Shown here piece by piece: positions 43,109-52,095 of a stretch of 64,000 nucleotides of DNA (within the stretch, counting starts at the first letter, position 1; each line of letters begins with the position of its first letter). Position numbers and translations under genes: made by a program. Where the stretch lies: assembly GCA_002747745.1 (NCBI GenBank), contig PDQG01000005.1, positions 62,001 to 126,000 on the forward strand. The letters are read 5' to 3'. This DNA comes from a bacterium DOLZORAL124_38_8. Lineage in GTDB: Bacteria; Patescibacteriota; Gracilibacteria; UBA4473. The notes under the pieces are model-generated. The model worked only from the letters and a program-made list of their open reading frames with translations, searched no databases and was not told the origin of the DNA.

Positions 43109-43704
43109 ATGCAAGTTCGCAAGTTCGCAAGTTCGCAAGTTCGCAAGTTCGCAAGTTCGCAAGTTCGCAAGTAGCTCGGCGAGGGTTTACGTTGATTGAA
43201 TTATTGGTAGTAATTGTAATAATCGGAATCCTTGCTGGAATGGGGATTGCTCAATATAAGCAGACGGTTTATAAGGCTCAGGAGGCTAAAGCGTTGGCTG
43301 AGATGGCACAGATAAAAAAGGCTATTCGACTATTAGAAGTTGAAACAGGGAAGACAATCGGAGGGTTTTCGATTGGTACTTGTGTGCAAAATCCTGAATT
43401 CAAAATGGTTGGTTGTGCAGGAGGTTTGTTATGTAAAGAAGAAGTAGCAAAACCTACAAATTCTGGTCAAGAATTTGATTTTGGAAAGAAATGGGCGGGA
43501 CCATATATAGATAAAAGTGTATTAATTGACCCATGGGGAACACCATATGAGTTTGATTGGGATTTTGTTTGTTACAATAACCCTAAGTATGCACAAAAGG
43601 AATGTAATGGAAAATCTGTTATTTCGGCTATTATGTCGTATGGACCAGATAGGTCTGGTAGTTATAAAGATAATATTATAATTCCGTTTTGTGTTCCCAA
43701 GTAG
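43109..43704 (+). CDS. GspG-like prepilin, out of frame with its ATG behind an octamer repeat (phase-variable, OFF)
   Basis: The ATG at 43109 reads MQVRKFASSQV... through seven GCAAGTTC units and stops at TAG 43172-43174. The pilin frame (another frame) reads QVARRG|FTLIELLVVIVIIGIL and continues with AGMGIAQYKQTVYKAQEAKA. The C-terminal domain has GPYIDKSVLIDPWGTPYEFD and MSYGPDRSG, the pattern of the major pseudopilin GspG. No ATG, GTG or TTG precedes the leader in that frame after the stop at 43096. Removing one unit (six copies) joins the two parts, giving 195 residues with a 23-residue leader. TAGACTTATTTTGATG upstream is shared with the prepilin gene at 56154. Confidence 0.8.
43111..43171 (+). 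repeat. Octanucleotide repeat (GCAAGTTC)7 plus partial copy
   Basis: Seven perfect GCAAGTTC units (43111-43166) and the partial GCAAG, beginning at the G of the ATG. Eight is not a multiple of three, so unit number sets the reading frame: six or nine copies are in frame with the pilin, seven and eight are not. Confidence 0.95.
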
Positions 43705-43822
43705 TGAATCTAAATTATGACGGATTTTTGGTTTCTGAAATTTTGTTTAAAAACACTCGAAAACAGTTGACAATTTTTAGTAAAACACAAAAATTTGCCT
43801 GATTTTATTTAACATTGTTGAA

Positions 43823-45205
43823 ATGCAAAAAATTTACGACAACATTAAATCTATTGCTGGACCAATCCTTGTGGTTGATGGAGTAAAAGATGCCAAATAC
43901 GAAGAGCTAGTAGAAGTACAACTGGCTGACGGAAGTACCAAAATGGGGAAAGTTTTGGAATCTCATAATGGACGAGCGATGGTTCAAATGTTTGAGTCTA
44001 CGCAAGGACTTTCTACCGAAAATTTGAAAGCAAAATTCACCGGAAAAGTGGCCACTTTGGGGGTTTCTCCAGATATGCTCGGACGAGTGTTCAATGGAGC
44101 GGGAAAAGCGCTTGATGATGGACCAGCTGTGTTAGCGGAAAAACAAATTGATATTTCAGGAATGGCGATTAATCCATATTCTCGAACCTTCCCATCAGAC
44201 TTTATCCAAACTGGTATTTCGACTATTGATGTGATGAATACTTTGGTGCGAGGACAAAAATTACCAGTGTTTTCAGGGTCTGGGTTGCCACACGCTGAAT
44301 TAGCGACACAAATTGCCCGACAAGCGAAAGTGAATGATGGATCTGAGTTTGCGGTAGTGTTTGGAGCCATGGGGGTAACGTTTGAAGAAGCGATGTTCTT
44401 TAAAAACGAATTTGAACGAACTGGAGCGATTGAAAACTCAACGTTGTTCTTGAATACGGCGGCCGATCCAGTGGTAGAACGAATTTCTGTGCCACGAATG
44501 GCGTTGTCTTTTGCTGAATACTTGGCGTTTGAAAAAGACATGCACGTGTTGGTGATTTTGACCGACATGACCAACTACGCAGAAGCGTTGCGAGAAGTGT
44601 CTGCGGCCCGAAAAGAAGTGCCAGGACGACGAGGATATCCAGGATACCTCTATACTGATCTTTCAACTATTTATGAACGAGCGGGACGAGTAAAAGGTTC
44701 AAACGGATCTTTGACGCAAGTGCCAATCTTATCAATGCCAGAAGATGATATTACTCATCCAGTGCCAGATTTGACTGGATATATTACCGAAGGACAATTC
44801 GTGGTTGATCGAGGATTGTACCAAAAGAAAGCGATGCCACCAGTAGACGTGTTGAAATCATTGTCTCGATTGGCCGGAGCTGGAATGGGAGAAGGAAAAA
44901 CTCGAGAAGATCACTCAAAACTAAAAGATCAATTGTTTGCGTGTTATGCCCGAGGGAAAGACGTACGAGAATTGGCCGTTGTGTTGGGAGAAAGTTCTTT
45001 GTCTGACGTAGATAAATTGTACTTGGCGTTTGCGGATGCTTTTGAAAAAGAATTTGTAGGACAAGGCTTTGATGTTGACCGAACAATTTTAGAATCATTA
45101 GAACTTGGATGGGAATTATTGCGACCATTCCCAATTACTGAATTGAAACGGTTGAACCAAAAAACAATTGATAAATACCACCCAGATTTTAAAGACAAAA
45201 ACTAA
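43823..45205 (+). CDS. V/A-type ATP synthase subunit B, without neighbouring subunit genes
   Basis: A 460-residue protein clearly of the V/A-type ATPase B (NtpB) family. Visible signatures are [20 protein letters not shown] (degenerate P-loop, as expected for the non-catalytic subunit), [35 protein letters not shown] and [20 protein letters not shown]. The C-terminal [11 protein letters not shown] is also complete. It is a regulatory nucleotide-binding subunit of the ring that couples ATP to ion movement. No A, C, D, E, I or K subunit lies nearby: upstream is a prepilin gene and downstream a terminator. The rest must be elsewhere or missing. Confidence 0.95.
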   Translation: MQKIYDNIKSIAGPILVVDGVKDAKYEELVEVQLADGSTKMGKVLESHNGRAMVQMFESTQGLSTENLKAKFTGKVATLGVSPDMLGRVFNGAGKALDDGPAVLAEKQIDISGMAINPYSRTFPSDFIQTGISTIDVMNTLVRGQKLPVFSGSGLPHAELATQIARQAKVNDGSEFAVVFGAMGVTFEEAMFFKNEFERTGAIENSTLFLNTAADPVVERISVPRMALSFAEYLAFEKDMHVLVILTDMTNYAEALREVSAARKEVPGRRGYPGYLYTDLSTIYERAGRVKGSNGSLTQVPILSMPEDDITHPVPDLTGYITEGQFVVDRGLYQKKAMPPVDVLKSLSRLAGAGMGEGKTREDHSKLKDQLFACYARGKDVRELAVVLGESSLSDVDKLYLAFADAFEKEFVGQGFDVDRTILESLELGWELLRPFPITELKRLNQKTIDKYHPDFKDKN

Positions 45206-45233
45206 GAAACATTGGGTTTAGATTTAGATTATG

Positions 45234-45263
45234 AAAAATACCGCCGAATGGCGGTGTTTTTTG
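45234..45263 (+). terminator. Intrinsic terminator after the V-type B subunit gene
   Basis: ACCGCC-GAAT-GGCGGT (45240-45255) followed by a T run. The 119 bases up to 45382 hold no gene that I can see. Confidence 0.75.
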
Positions 45264-45382
45264 ATATGAATGATTTTAGTTTTTCTTACTAAAAGCAAAA
45301 TAGTGTAAATCTTTTTCGGTCCAATCTTACAGTGGGGGAATTTATGAATAGCTGGTTCAGTTAAATCGTGTTCGTTTTTATT

Positions 45383-45637
45383 TTATGCTGCTATTGGGGA
45401 GTCATCGTTTTCTATCGGAGTTTTTTCTCTTTCGAATACTACGACCATTGCTTCAACAGCCCAAAACCCAAATTTTCTTCTCATCTCTTTTTCTATGTTT
45501 TTAAACCTCCACCCGGCTTTTGCTTGTTCATTTAGGAATGTGTCGAACTTTTCTTTGTTTATTTTTCCATTTCCTAAAAGTATTGAGCTAAGTGCACTTT
45601 CTTCATAAATAGCTGTTTTATATTCATACTGTTTCAT
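45383..45637 (-). CDS. DUF4177 family small protein
   Basis: An 84-residue protein from ATG 45637 (MKQYEYKTAIYEES); an earlier start would add a hydrophobic stretch. It matches the DUF4177 pattern: YEYKT near the start, FLNEQAKAGWRFKNIEKE in the middle, and VEAMVVVFER at the end. These are small alpha-beta proteins of unknown role. It follows the same strand as the exchanger gene upstream (46771), separated by about 60 nt. Confidence 0.75.
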   Translation of the reverse strand: MKQYEYKTAIYEESALSSILLGNGKINKEKFDTFLNEQAKAGWRFKNIEKEMRRKFGFWAVEAMVVVFEREKTPIENDDSPIAA

Positions 45638-45697
45638 CTCTAAATTATATAACAAAATAAATAAAAAATCCAATAAAAATTTAGAGAACTACTTTTC

Positions 45698-46771
45698 TTA
45701 TACTCCCATAAAAATATTTACTACGACGAAAGCAATAAACATCAAAGTAAGAATGATTCCTTGCCATTTGTGAGTCCGAAACTTTGTAATAGCGAAAAGT
45801 AGTAAAATAGCGAATAAGTATCCAAATAAAAATAGGATTGAAGTCGTCATTTTTTCGGTTTCTGCTCCGGAAATATTCCCATTTAGAAAGGCATATGGAA
45901 TTGAAACGAGTGCAAAACTAATACAAATATCCAGGGTGTTACTTCCGAGGGCATTTCCAATGGCTTGGTCGATGTTATTTTCTTTGGCGAGGGCAATGTT
46001 TGAAAATAATTCGGGAATAGAACTTCCGCCCGCGAGTACGGTTAGGGCGATGAGGGTGCTGGAAACACCAATCATTTCGGCAAAAGTAACCGATGATTCT
46101 ACAAATGTATAAGTTAATACGCCGATGGCAATGAGCGTAATGATAAATCCAACGGGAATTTTTTTGATAAGTCCAAACTTGTCATCAGGATTTGGAATTA
46201 TAGAAAGAATCTTCTCAAGCCAATGTTTGTTCTCTCTCTCTCTCTCTCTCTCTCTAGCTGAAAGTTCTAAGTGTAAATCAAAATTTGATTTTTTATGGGT
46301 GGCAATAAGAATTGTTATATAACAAATATGGTAGGCTGATAGGATAACGAGTTCCCAGCCAGTGAGAGCTTGTCCTGATGATAGGAATGCCCATAGAAGA
46401 ATTACAGATCCACCATAAATAGCTGAAGTTCGTAGAAGGCCTCGAGGATCTAACTTGACGGATTTTTTGGTGAATAGTAATGGAATCCCAATAACTACGG
46501 TGATTTGAAAAATAGCAGAACCAATAATAGTGGCTAATCCAAGGGCTGGGTTATCGTGTAAAATGTATAATCCGATAAAACTAATAGCAATTTCTGGGGC
46601 AGATGTTCCGAGGGCTTGAATGGTTTCACCAGCAACAAAATCACTTAGATGCCATTGTTTTTTAAAGTGTTCAGTCCAGTTCATAAAAGGTCCATCGGAG
46701 ACAATTCCGATGGCTTGTACCAGAATTATGATGGCAATACAGAGTCCGATTCCTATTAAAATTTCAATCAT
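45698..46771 (-). CDS. CaCA-family Na+/Ca2+ exchanger-like protein containing a (TC)12 tract (phase-variable, ON)
   Basis: A 357-residue protein with the two inverted alpha repeats of the Ca2+/cation antiporter family: ETIQALGTSAPEIAISFIGL in the first half and AGGSSIPELFSNIALAKE plus IGNALGSNTLDICISFAL in the second. About ten membrane helices are visible. Between the halves is the soluble loop HLELSARERERERENKHW, where RERERERE is encoded by an AG repeat. The gene is in frame as sequenced. Changing the tract by one unit brings TAA or TGA within about 15 codons and would leave only the first half. It would export cations such as Ca2+ or exchange Na+. Confidence 0.92.
   Translation of the reverse strand: MIEILIGIGLCIAIIILVQAIGIVSDGPFMNWTEHFKKQWHLSDFVAGETIQALGTSAPEIAISFIGLYILHDNPALGLATIIGSAIFQITVVIGIPLLFTKKSVKLDPRGLLRTSAIYGGSVILLWAFLSSGQALTGWELVILSAYHICYITILIATHKKSNFDLHLELSARERERERENKHWLEKILSIIPNPDDKFGLIKKIPVGFIITLIAIGVLTYTFVESSVTFAEMIGVSSTLIALTVLAGGSSIPELFSNIALAKENNIDQAIGNALGSNTLDICISFALVSIPYAFLNGNISGAETEKMTTSILFLFGYLFAILLLFAITKFRTHKWQGIILTLMFIAFVVVNIFMGV
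46231..46255 (-). repeat. (TC)12 / (GA)12 dinucleotide repeat in exchanger gene
   Basis: Twelve perfect TC units and a final T, within the loop between the two exchanger halves. In the current frame it encodes RERERERE. The two other frames end soon after at TAA or TGA. Confidence 0.93.
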
Positions 46772-46780
46772 TGTAATTTT

Positions 46781-47854
46781 CTAATTTTCGGTTGATTGTT
46801 CGAGTAAACTCTTTTGTTCTTCGAGGGCGAGGGCTTCGACAATTTTGTCTAAGTTTCCTTCTAAAATTCCGGGAAGATTTGAGAAATTTTGTCCGATTCG
46901 GTGGTCTGTTACTCGGTCTTGCGGGAAGTTGTAGGTTCTGATTTTATCAGAACGATCCCCTGATCCGATTTGTACCAATCGTTTGGCTCCGAGTTCTTTT
47001 TGTTTTTTCTCTTCTTCAATTGCGTGCAAACGAGACCGCAATACCGTAAAGGCTTTTTCTTTGTTTTTTAATTGTGATTTCCCATCTTGGCACGTTACTA
47101 CCAATCCACTCGGAATATGTGTTAATCGGACGGCTGAATCGGTTGTATTCACCGATTGTCCTCCGTTTCCGCTTGAGCGGTATACATCCACTCGTACATC
47201 AGAGTCTTTAATTTCAATGGTTGATTCTTCTACTTCGGGCATAACAACAATTGAAATTGCTGAAGTGTGGACTCGTCCTTGGCTTTCGGTGGCAGGAATC
47301 CGTTGTACTCGGTGTACGCCCCCTTCGAATTTTAGTTTTCCATACGCGCCAAATCCAGAAACCTTGAACACAACTTCCTTAATTCCTCCGCCGTCGTTCC
47401 AGTTTTCGTCCATAATTTCGGTGCTGAATCCATTATTTTCAGCAAACTTAAGCATCATGCGGTAGACTTCGTTGGCAAAGAGCGCGGCCTCGTCTCCACC
47501 AGTTCCTGGTCTGATTTCGACGATACAATTTTTTTCGTCGTTTGGATCGCGTGGAATAAGCGCAATTTTTAAATCTTCTTCGATTTGAGGGAGTTTCGCT
47601 TTGGCTTCGTCTAACTCTTCTTTGGCCATTTCTTGCATATCTGGGTCTTTTTCTGTGCGGAGTAAGGTTTCTGAGTCAGTTTTTTGCACTGAAAATTTGA
47701 TGTATTCAGACGCCAGTTGGTATTTTGATTCCAAGGCCTTTCGTTTTTGGCTTAATTCTCGTAATCGATCTTGATCAGAATATATGTCTGGGCTTTGTAA
47801 TTCGTCTTCTAATTTCTTGAATTCGGCTACTACTTTTTTGGCTTTTTCTAACAT
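46781..47854 (-). CDS. prfA: Peptide chain release factor 1
   Basis: A 357-residue protein from ATG 47854 ([18 protein letters not shown]); a longer open frame upstream overlaps the divergent ATP-grasp gene and is not used. It is RF1, reading UAA and UAG: the anticodon-like PAT lies in [18 protein letters not shown], and the peptidyl-hydrolysis GGQ is in [21 protein letters not shown]-type helices and [15 protein letters not shown] are complete. This fits the near absence of TGA stops in the window. RF2 is not in the window. It follows the exchanger gene on the same strand. Confidence 0.96.
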   Translation of the reverse strand: MLEKAKKVVAEFKKLEDELQSPDIYSDQDRLRELSQKRKALESKYQLASEYIKFSVQKTDSETLLRTEKDPDMQEMAKEELDEAKAKLPQIEEDLKIALIPRDPNDEKNCIVEIRPGTGGDEAALFANEVYRMMLKFAENNGFSTEIMDENWNDGGGIKEVVFKVSGFGAYGKLKFEGGVHRVQRIPATESQGRVHTSAISIVVMPEVEESTIEIKDSDVRVDVYRSSGNGGQSVNTTDSAVRLTHIPSGLVVTCQDGKSQLKNKEKAFTVLRSRLHAIEEEKKQKELGAKRLVQIGSGDRSDKIRTYNFPQDRVTDHRIGQNFSNLPGILEGNLDKIVEALALEEQKSLLEQSTEN

Positions 47855-47889
47855 ATGAGTACGATTTTCGTATAAGTAATTTCCCCAGT

Positions 47890-49098
47890 ATGGTATATAA
47901 AACTTCGTCAAAAGGCAATGAATTTGAGCAAAAATATCATTTGTCGACTTCTTTTTTTGAGAAATTGAAAGTGTTGGTAGCACATTTGTCTTATTCAACG
48001 AATACTCCTTGGAGTGCTTTGCCATGGAAGAATCAGTGTGCTCCGTTAGTATGGAAATATAAATGGCAATTTCCGTGGCTTGAATGGGTAAATCCATCTA
48101 TGTCTCATTATTCGGGATTAATCGGAGTTCCAAAATCAGAAATTAACCGGCATTTAGTGAGCAAATTTATGCCGATTTCGGTATTGGTAGAGCAAAAAAT
48201 GTCTTTGGAAAACTTTTTAGCATTTTTAAAAAAATATAAATTATCTTTTCCCATTATTTGTAAACCCAATGCGGGAGAACGATCTACTGGAGTATATTTT
48301 ATTCAAAATGGGTCGGAGTTATCTCAGTTTATTGCTACGGCACCGGATGAACCATTTTTGGTGCAAGAATTTCTCGGTCAAAAAAAAGAGTTTGGTATTG
48401 TGATGGTGCGAAAATCGGTTAGTTCGAATGAGTTTTCCGTGTTTTCGTGTGTCGAAAAACAAGCCCGACGGGTTATTGGAGATGGAAAGTCAACTATACA
48501 AGCATTGGTCGAGCAATTGCCAATTGCGGTGGCTCAGCGACAAAAAATCTTGTTATCTTTATCAGAAGATGAAAAACAGACGGTTTTGCCCGTAAACGAA
48601 GAACGAAAAATTGCTCGAATGGCCAGTGTGTCGTTAGGAACGGTATTTGTAAATCGGCAAGATGAAGTTACTCCAGCGCTCGAAAAAAGTTTGTCGGCGG
48701 CGTTGGTAAACTACCAAGGCTTTAATGTGGGGCGGTTTGATATTATGGCGGATTCGTTAGCCGATATTGAAAAAGAAAATTATAAAATTATTGAATTGAA
48801 TGGAGTTGGGGCTACGCCGCTGACTATTTATGAGTTGGATCGTAGTGTAGAAAGTGTGTACGAACAGTTAGAAAATTATTATGATTTGTTGTTGGAATGG
48901 GGACGAAAGAATGCATCGAAAAAGCGTTTGTCGATAGTTGATTATTGGCATTTTTTACGGTCGGTGTATCCAGCGGTAAAACAACAGAAAACATCTGATT
49001 TGGTGCGAAAACTAGAGAAGCAAAATTTCAAAATTTTATTTTATAATTGGTGGAAATTTGAGAAAAATGGTCGTAGAAATGGACGAGAAAACTCATAA
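47890..49098 (+). CDS. ATP-grasp family carboxylate-amine ligase-like protein
   Basis: A 402-residue protein. The ATP-grasp fold is visible from about residue 115: [16 protein letters not shown] (phosphate-binding loop), [34 protein letters not shown] and, near the end, the metal motif [15 protein letters not shown]. The [11 protein letters not shown] segment recalls cyanophycin synthetase and related ligases. An N-terminal region rich in Trp ([26 protein letters not shown]) is unusual. The substrate is not clear; peptide or lipid modification is possible. It is divergent from prfA, 35 nt apart. Confidence 0.8.
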   Translation: MVYKTSSKGNEFEQKYHLSTSFFEKLKVLVAHLSYSTNTPWSALPWKNQCAPLVWKYKWQFPWLEWVNPSMSHYSGLIGVPKSEINRHLVSKFMPISVLVEQKMSLENFLAFLKKYKLSFPIICKPNAGERSTGVYFIQNGSELSQFIATAPDEPFLVQEFLGQKKEFGIVMVRKSVSSNEFSVFSCVEKQARRVIGDGKSTIQALVEQLPIAVAQRQKILLSLSEDEKQTVLPVNEERKIARMASVSLGTVFVNRQDEVTPALEKSLSAALVNYQGFNVGRFDIMADSLADIEKENYKIIELNGVGATPLTIYELDRSVESVYEQLENYYDLLLEWGRKNASKKRLSIVDYWHFLRSVYPAVKQQKTSDLVRKLEKQNFKILFYNWWKFEKNGRRNGRENS

Positions 49099-49100
49099 TT

Positions 49101-49119
49101 TCCCGCACTTGATGCGGGA
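49101..49119. repeat. Palindrome with CTTGA/TCAAG loop
   Basis: TCCCGCA-CTTGA-TGCGGGA, directly after the ATP-grasp stop, then a T-rich stretch. It may end that transcript. Its loop matches the palindrome at 20106-20124 in reverse complement. Confidence 0.6.
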
Positions 49120-49184
49120 TCTTCGTTTTCTTTTTTGTCAAAATACTTCTAGTCAGAAATTGGGAAATATAAAAATTTTTTAGA

Positions 49185-49201
49185 TTCTGGACAAGCCAGA
49201 A
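49185..49201. repeat. Dispersed palindrome copy 2
   Basis: TTCTGG-ACAAG-CCAGAA, the exact reverse complement of 20171-20187. Confidence 0.6.
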
Positions 49202-49216
49202 TAACCTTGGTGTGTT

Positions 49217-49798
49217 TTATTCAGATTTTGGTTTCGGGAATTTTTTCCGAATTTCTCGTAGGGCGCGCATATGAATGATGCGGATGTTTCCTTCGGATTT
49301 TTGGAGTATGTCTGCCATTTCTCGGTAGGAAAAATCTTCCATGTATCGTAATTCCAATACTTGGGCGTGAATGGGAGAAAGATTGGTCAGAATTTTTTTT
49401 ATTTCCTGTTGTTGATACTGTTTTTGTAATCCTTCGTCTGGAGTATCGTGTGGATCTTCTAGCAAAAATTTGTCTTCGCCTTCGTCGTCGGTTAACCCCA
49501 AATATTCTTTTTGTTTGCGGTAAAAATCAATGACGGTGTTTTGTGCAATTCTGAATATCCACGCCGCAAAACTTTGTTTGATTTTGGGGTTAGGAGCATA
49601 AGAGTTTATTTTTTGTACGATTTTCAGAAAAATATCCGAAACAATATCTTCGGCTTCGTTTTGGTTCACTCGAAACGATACAAACCGAAAAATTTTATCG
49701 TAAAAATGCTCAAACAGAATCCCAAATTGTTCGGTATCGCCTGCCTGCACTTGTTGTACAAGTGTTTCAATTTCAGTAGGCGAAAGGTTTTTAGGCAT
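49217..49798 (-). CDS. ECF-type sigma-70 family factor
   Basis: A 193-residue protein. Region 2 has FGILFEHFYDKIFRFVSFRV, EAEDIVSDIFLKIVQKI and AAWIFRIAQNTVIDFYRK, which bind the -10 element and core polymerase. A short acidic linker follows. Region 4 is LTNLSPIHAQVLELRYMED and FSYREMADILQKSEGNIR, the helix-turn-helix for the -35. Only two regions are present, so it is an ECF-type factor. No anti-sigma gene is next to it. It is divergent from the xer recombinase gene. Confidence 0.92.
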   Translation of the reverse strand: MPKNLSPTEIETLVQQVQAGDTEQFGILFEHFYDKIFRFVSFRVNQNEAEDIVSDIFLKIVQKINSYAPNPKIKQSFAAWIFRIAQNTVIDFYRKQKEYLGLTDDEGEDKFLLEDPHDTPDEGLQKQYQQQEIKKILTNLSPIHAQVLELRYMEDFSYREMADILQKSEGNIRIIHMRALREIRKKFPKPKSE

Positions 49799-49886
49799 TC
49801 ATCTTTATTTTAACATTCCAGTTTGACCTGTAAATTATAATTTTTGTGTTTGGTAAAAAACTCTCGTTTCTTTTATACTAATATTG

Positions 49887-50807
49887 ATGAAGTTTTCGTT
49901 AGCGAGAGAGAAGTATTTTCGGTATTTGGTAAATATCAAAGACGCTTCAAAATATACGATTAAAAATTATACCAAGGCGTTAGAGGCGTTTGGTGCGGTT
50001 ATTGGCGAAAATACTCATTTGTCGAAAATTTCGATGGATCATTTAGACTCGTTTTATGATTATTTGTTTGGCTTAAAAAACCGTCGTGGCGAACCAGTTT
50101 CGGCGAATACCAAAAATTTGTATTTAATTCCAGTACGAAGTTTTTTAAAATTTTGTATTAAGCGAGATTTAGACCAGAATATTCTCGCCCCAGAAAAAAT
50201 TGAATTATCAAAATACAAGGCGCGTGATGTGTCGGGGTTGACGTTGGAGGAGTTAACTATGTTGCGGGATTTTTCGGGCATAAAAAATAAAATAATTGCC
50301 GCGCGCGATGCGGCTATCATCGAGTTGTTATATTCAACGGGGTTACGAATTGCCGAACTACATTCGCTTAATCGGAGCCAAGTAAATTTAGACCTAAAAG
50401 AGTTTACGGTGTTAGGAAAAGGAAAGAAATATCGAACCGTGTTTTTAACAGATCGAGCGGTGGAAAAGTTGCAAACCTATTTTGATTTACGCACAGATAA
50501 TTTTCAGCCAGTGTTTTTGAATGCTAAAACACGTCCTGATGAGTTTGAAACTGCGGGTGAATCGCGCCGTTTATCGACCAATGCCATTGAGAATATGGTG
50601 CGAACGAGAGCGATTCGAGTTGGTATTACCAAACCGGTAACACCGCACAAATTACGGCATACATTTGCAACTCATTTGTTACGGAATGGAGCCGATTTGC
50701 GGAGTGTGCAAGAGATGCTTGGTCATTCGAATATTTCGACTACGCAAATTTATACACACGTGGTAAATGCCGATTTAAAAGCGGCGCACAAAAAGTTTTT
50801 AAATTAG
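49887..50807 (+). CDS. Tyrosine recombinase XerC/XerD-like
   Basis: A 306-residue protein. The N-terminal SAM-like domain (REKYFRYLVNIKDASKYTIK) is followed by the catalytic domain. Active-site residues are Arg in YSTGLRIAELHSL, Lys in VLGKGKKYRTV, HKLRH in VTPHKLRHTFATHLL, His in LGHSNISTTQIYTHV and the final Tyr of that motif. This layout fits the chromosome-dimer-resolving Xer type better than a phage integrase. ATG 49887 lies 7 nt after TATACT (49874-49879), so a leaderless mRNA is likely. The 147-base gap after it (50808-50954) holds no gene. Confidence 0.92.
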   Translation: MKFSLAREKYFRYLVNIKDASKYTIKNYTKALEAFGAVIGENTHLSKISMDHLDSFYDYLFGLKNRRGEPVSANTKNLYLIPVRSFLKFCIKRDLDQNILAPEKIELSKYKARDVSGLTLEELTMLRDFSGIKNKIIAARDAAIIELLYSTGLRIAELHSLNRSQVNLDLKEFTVLGKGKKYRTVFLTDRAVEKLQTYFDLRTDNFQPVFLNAKTRPDEFETAGESRRLSTNAIENMVRTRAIRVGITKPVTPHKLRHTFATHLLRNGADLRSVQEMLGHSNISTTQIYTHVVNADLKAAHKKFLN

Positions 50808-50954
50808 GAGTTATTGTATTTTTGGTCATTACGAGCGAAAGCGGGTCGAAGTATCTTCAATTTGTATTAAATTGTTTTGCAAAACACTGGAATATCTTTC
50901 GGCTTCTTTCTTTTGATTTAACTTTTTTCGCTCAAGAATAGTAATCAGATTTAA

Positions 50955-51656
50955 TTAGGCTTTCAGCGGATTATGTTTTGGTTCTCCAACGGCTCGCGGG
51001 AATTTTTTGGGTGTTTTTTCAAATTTTTTTAAAACCACAAATCGTCGTTCTAGGTCTAAATAATCGCTTTCAAATACTTCCATTACCATTCCGCCTAACC
51101 GTTCGGCAACCGACTCGTTTTCAAACACATCATCTAAAATAGAGGGCGTTTGGTAGGCAATCATTTTTCCGCCCACTTTTAAAAATGGCAGGGTGATTTC
51201 CAATAAAGTCGTCCACGGAGCCACCGCTCGACACACAATCACATCAAATTGCTCTCGGTATTCTGGATCGTGCCCGAGCGTTTCGGCGCGTTCGTTGATG
51301 GTGGTAATATTTAAACTCAATTCGTTTGCCATATTTTGCACGGCTTTTAATTTTTTCCCGACCGAATCTAGCCCAGTAATTTGAGCACTCGGAAAAATAA
51401 TTCCCAATGGTAATGACGGATATCCACCACCACAACCAACATCGAGTATTTTTTTGTCGGCTAAATCAAAAAACTTGGCTACCATTACCGAATCAAGAAA
51501 ATGTTTGATGTAAATTCCTTCTTCGTCTCGAATGGCTGACAGGTTTATTTTTGAGTTCCAGTCGGTGAACAATTGGTGCAATTTTTTAAATGATTCGCCT
51601 TGGTTGGTTACAAATTCGGGTAATGATTGGGCGGTAGTAAGTTGTTTCCAGTCCAT
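50955..51656 (-). CDS. rsmG: 16S rRNA (guanine-527-N7)-methyltransferase RsmG
   Basis: A 233-residue GidB-type methyltransferase. The start LFTDWNSKINLSAIRDEEG and YIKHFLDSVM are diagnostic, followed by the SAM motif KKILDVGCGGGYPSLPLGI and QITGLDSVGKKLKAVQN. VIVCRAVAPWTTLLEITLPF is the substrate-side loop. A basic tail of about 20 residues ends the protein (KKFEKTPKKFPRAVGEPKH). It begins 1 nt after the DUF1622 gene, so the two are co-transcribed. Confidence 0.94.
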   Translation of the reverse strand: MDWKQLTTAQSLPEFVTNQGESFKKLHQLFTDWNSKINLSAIRDEEGIYIKHFLDSVMVAKFFDLADKKILDVGCGGGYPSLPLGIIFPSAQITGLDSVGKKLKAVQNMANELSLNITTINERAETLGHDPEYREQFDVIVCRAVAPWTTLLEITLPFLKVGGKMIAYQTPSILDDVFENESVAERLGGMVMEVFESDYLDLERRFVVLKKFEKTPKKFPRAVGEPKHNPLKA

Positions 51657-51657
51657 T

Positions 51658-52062
51658 TTAAGCGATTATTTTAGGCGTATCTTCTTTGTCTTTTTTGGGG
51701 AATCGTTTTTTGAACGATTTTTTTGAACTTTGCGTTCGTTTGGTGGCTTGTTTTAGTTCAACTAATTCTTTGTTTACAAAATGTGTTAGTAGGATTCGTA
51801 ATCCAACCAACACTACAATGTGAATCAAAACGGAAGTGTTTCGTTCTAATACTAGGGTGTCTAAGATGTCTTTGGCTACTAAAAAATCAAGCCCTAATAA
51901 TAAATGTTGTGATAGTTCTAACCGCGAAGCTTGAAAGAATGAGTCTTCTTTTTTTTCGATATACATTTTGGCGGCTTTCACCACGCCCACCACAATAATA
52001 AGCCCGCCAAATAACCCAATGGCGAAGGCAAAAATTTCGATAATCGTTTTGAGTAAAAACAT
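51658..52062 (-). CDS. DUF1622 family membrane protein
   Basis: A 134-residue protein with three hydrophobic helices (IFAFAIGLFGGLIIVVGVV; LLLGLDFLVAKDILDTLV; SVLIHIVVLVGLRILLT). LELSQHLLLGLDFLVAKDIL is the pattern of DUF1622, a small membrane family of unknown role. The C-terminal 40 residues are very basic (KRTQSSKKSFKKRFPKK) and lie in the cytoplasm by the positive-inside rule. It is co-transcribed with rsmG. Confidence 0.83.
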   Translation of the reverse strand: MFLLKTIIEIFAFAIGLFGGLIIVVGVVKAAKMYIEKKEDSFFQASRLELSQHLLLGLDFLVAKDILDTLVLERNTSVLIHIVVLVGLRILLTHFVNKELVELKQATKRTQSSKKSFKKRFPKKDKEDTPKIIA

Positions 52063-52095
52063 TTTTATAGTTGAAGTTAGAAATTTGGTTTAATT

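Noticed and set aside
43111..43171. CRISPR-like array from the octamer repeats
   Set aside because: Units are perfectly tandem with no spacers and begin at an ATG. It is a microsatellite, not CRISPR. The same applies to the GAACC tract at 56166.
46781..48097. A 438-residue release factor with an N-terminal extension
   Set aside because: The first 81 residues are unlike RF1 and overlap the divergent ATP-grasp gene; ATG 47854 gives the usual RF1 length.
49887..50807. XerC/D-like gene as a phage or transposon integrase
   Set aside because: Domain layout and length fit housekeeping Xer, and no phage or transposon genes or flanking repeats are nearby.
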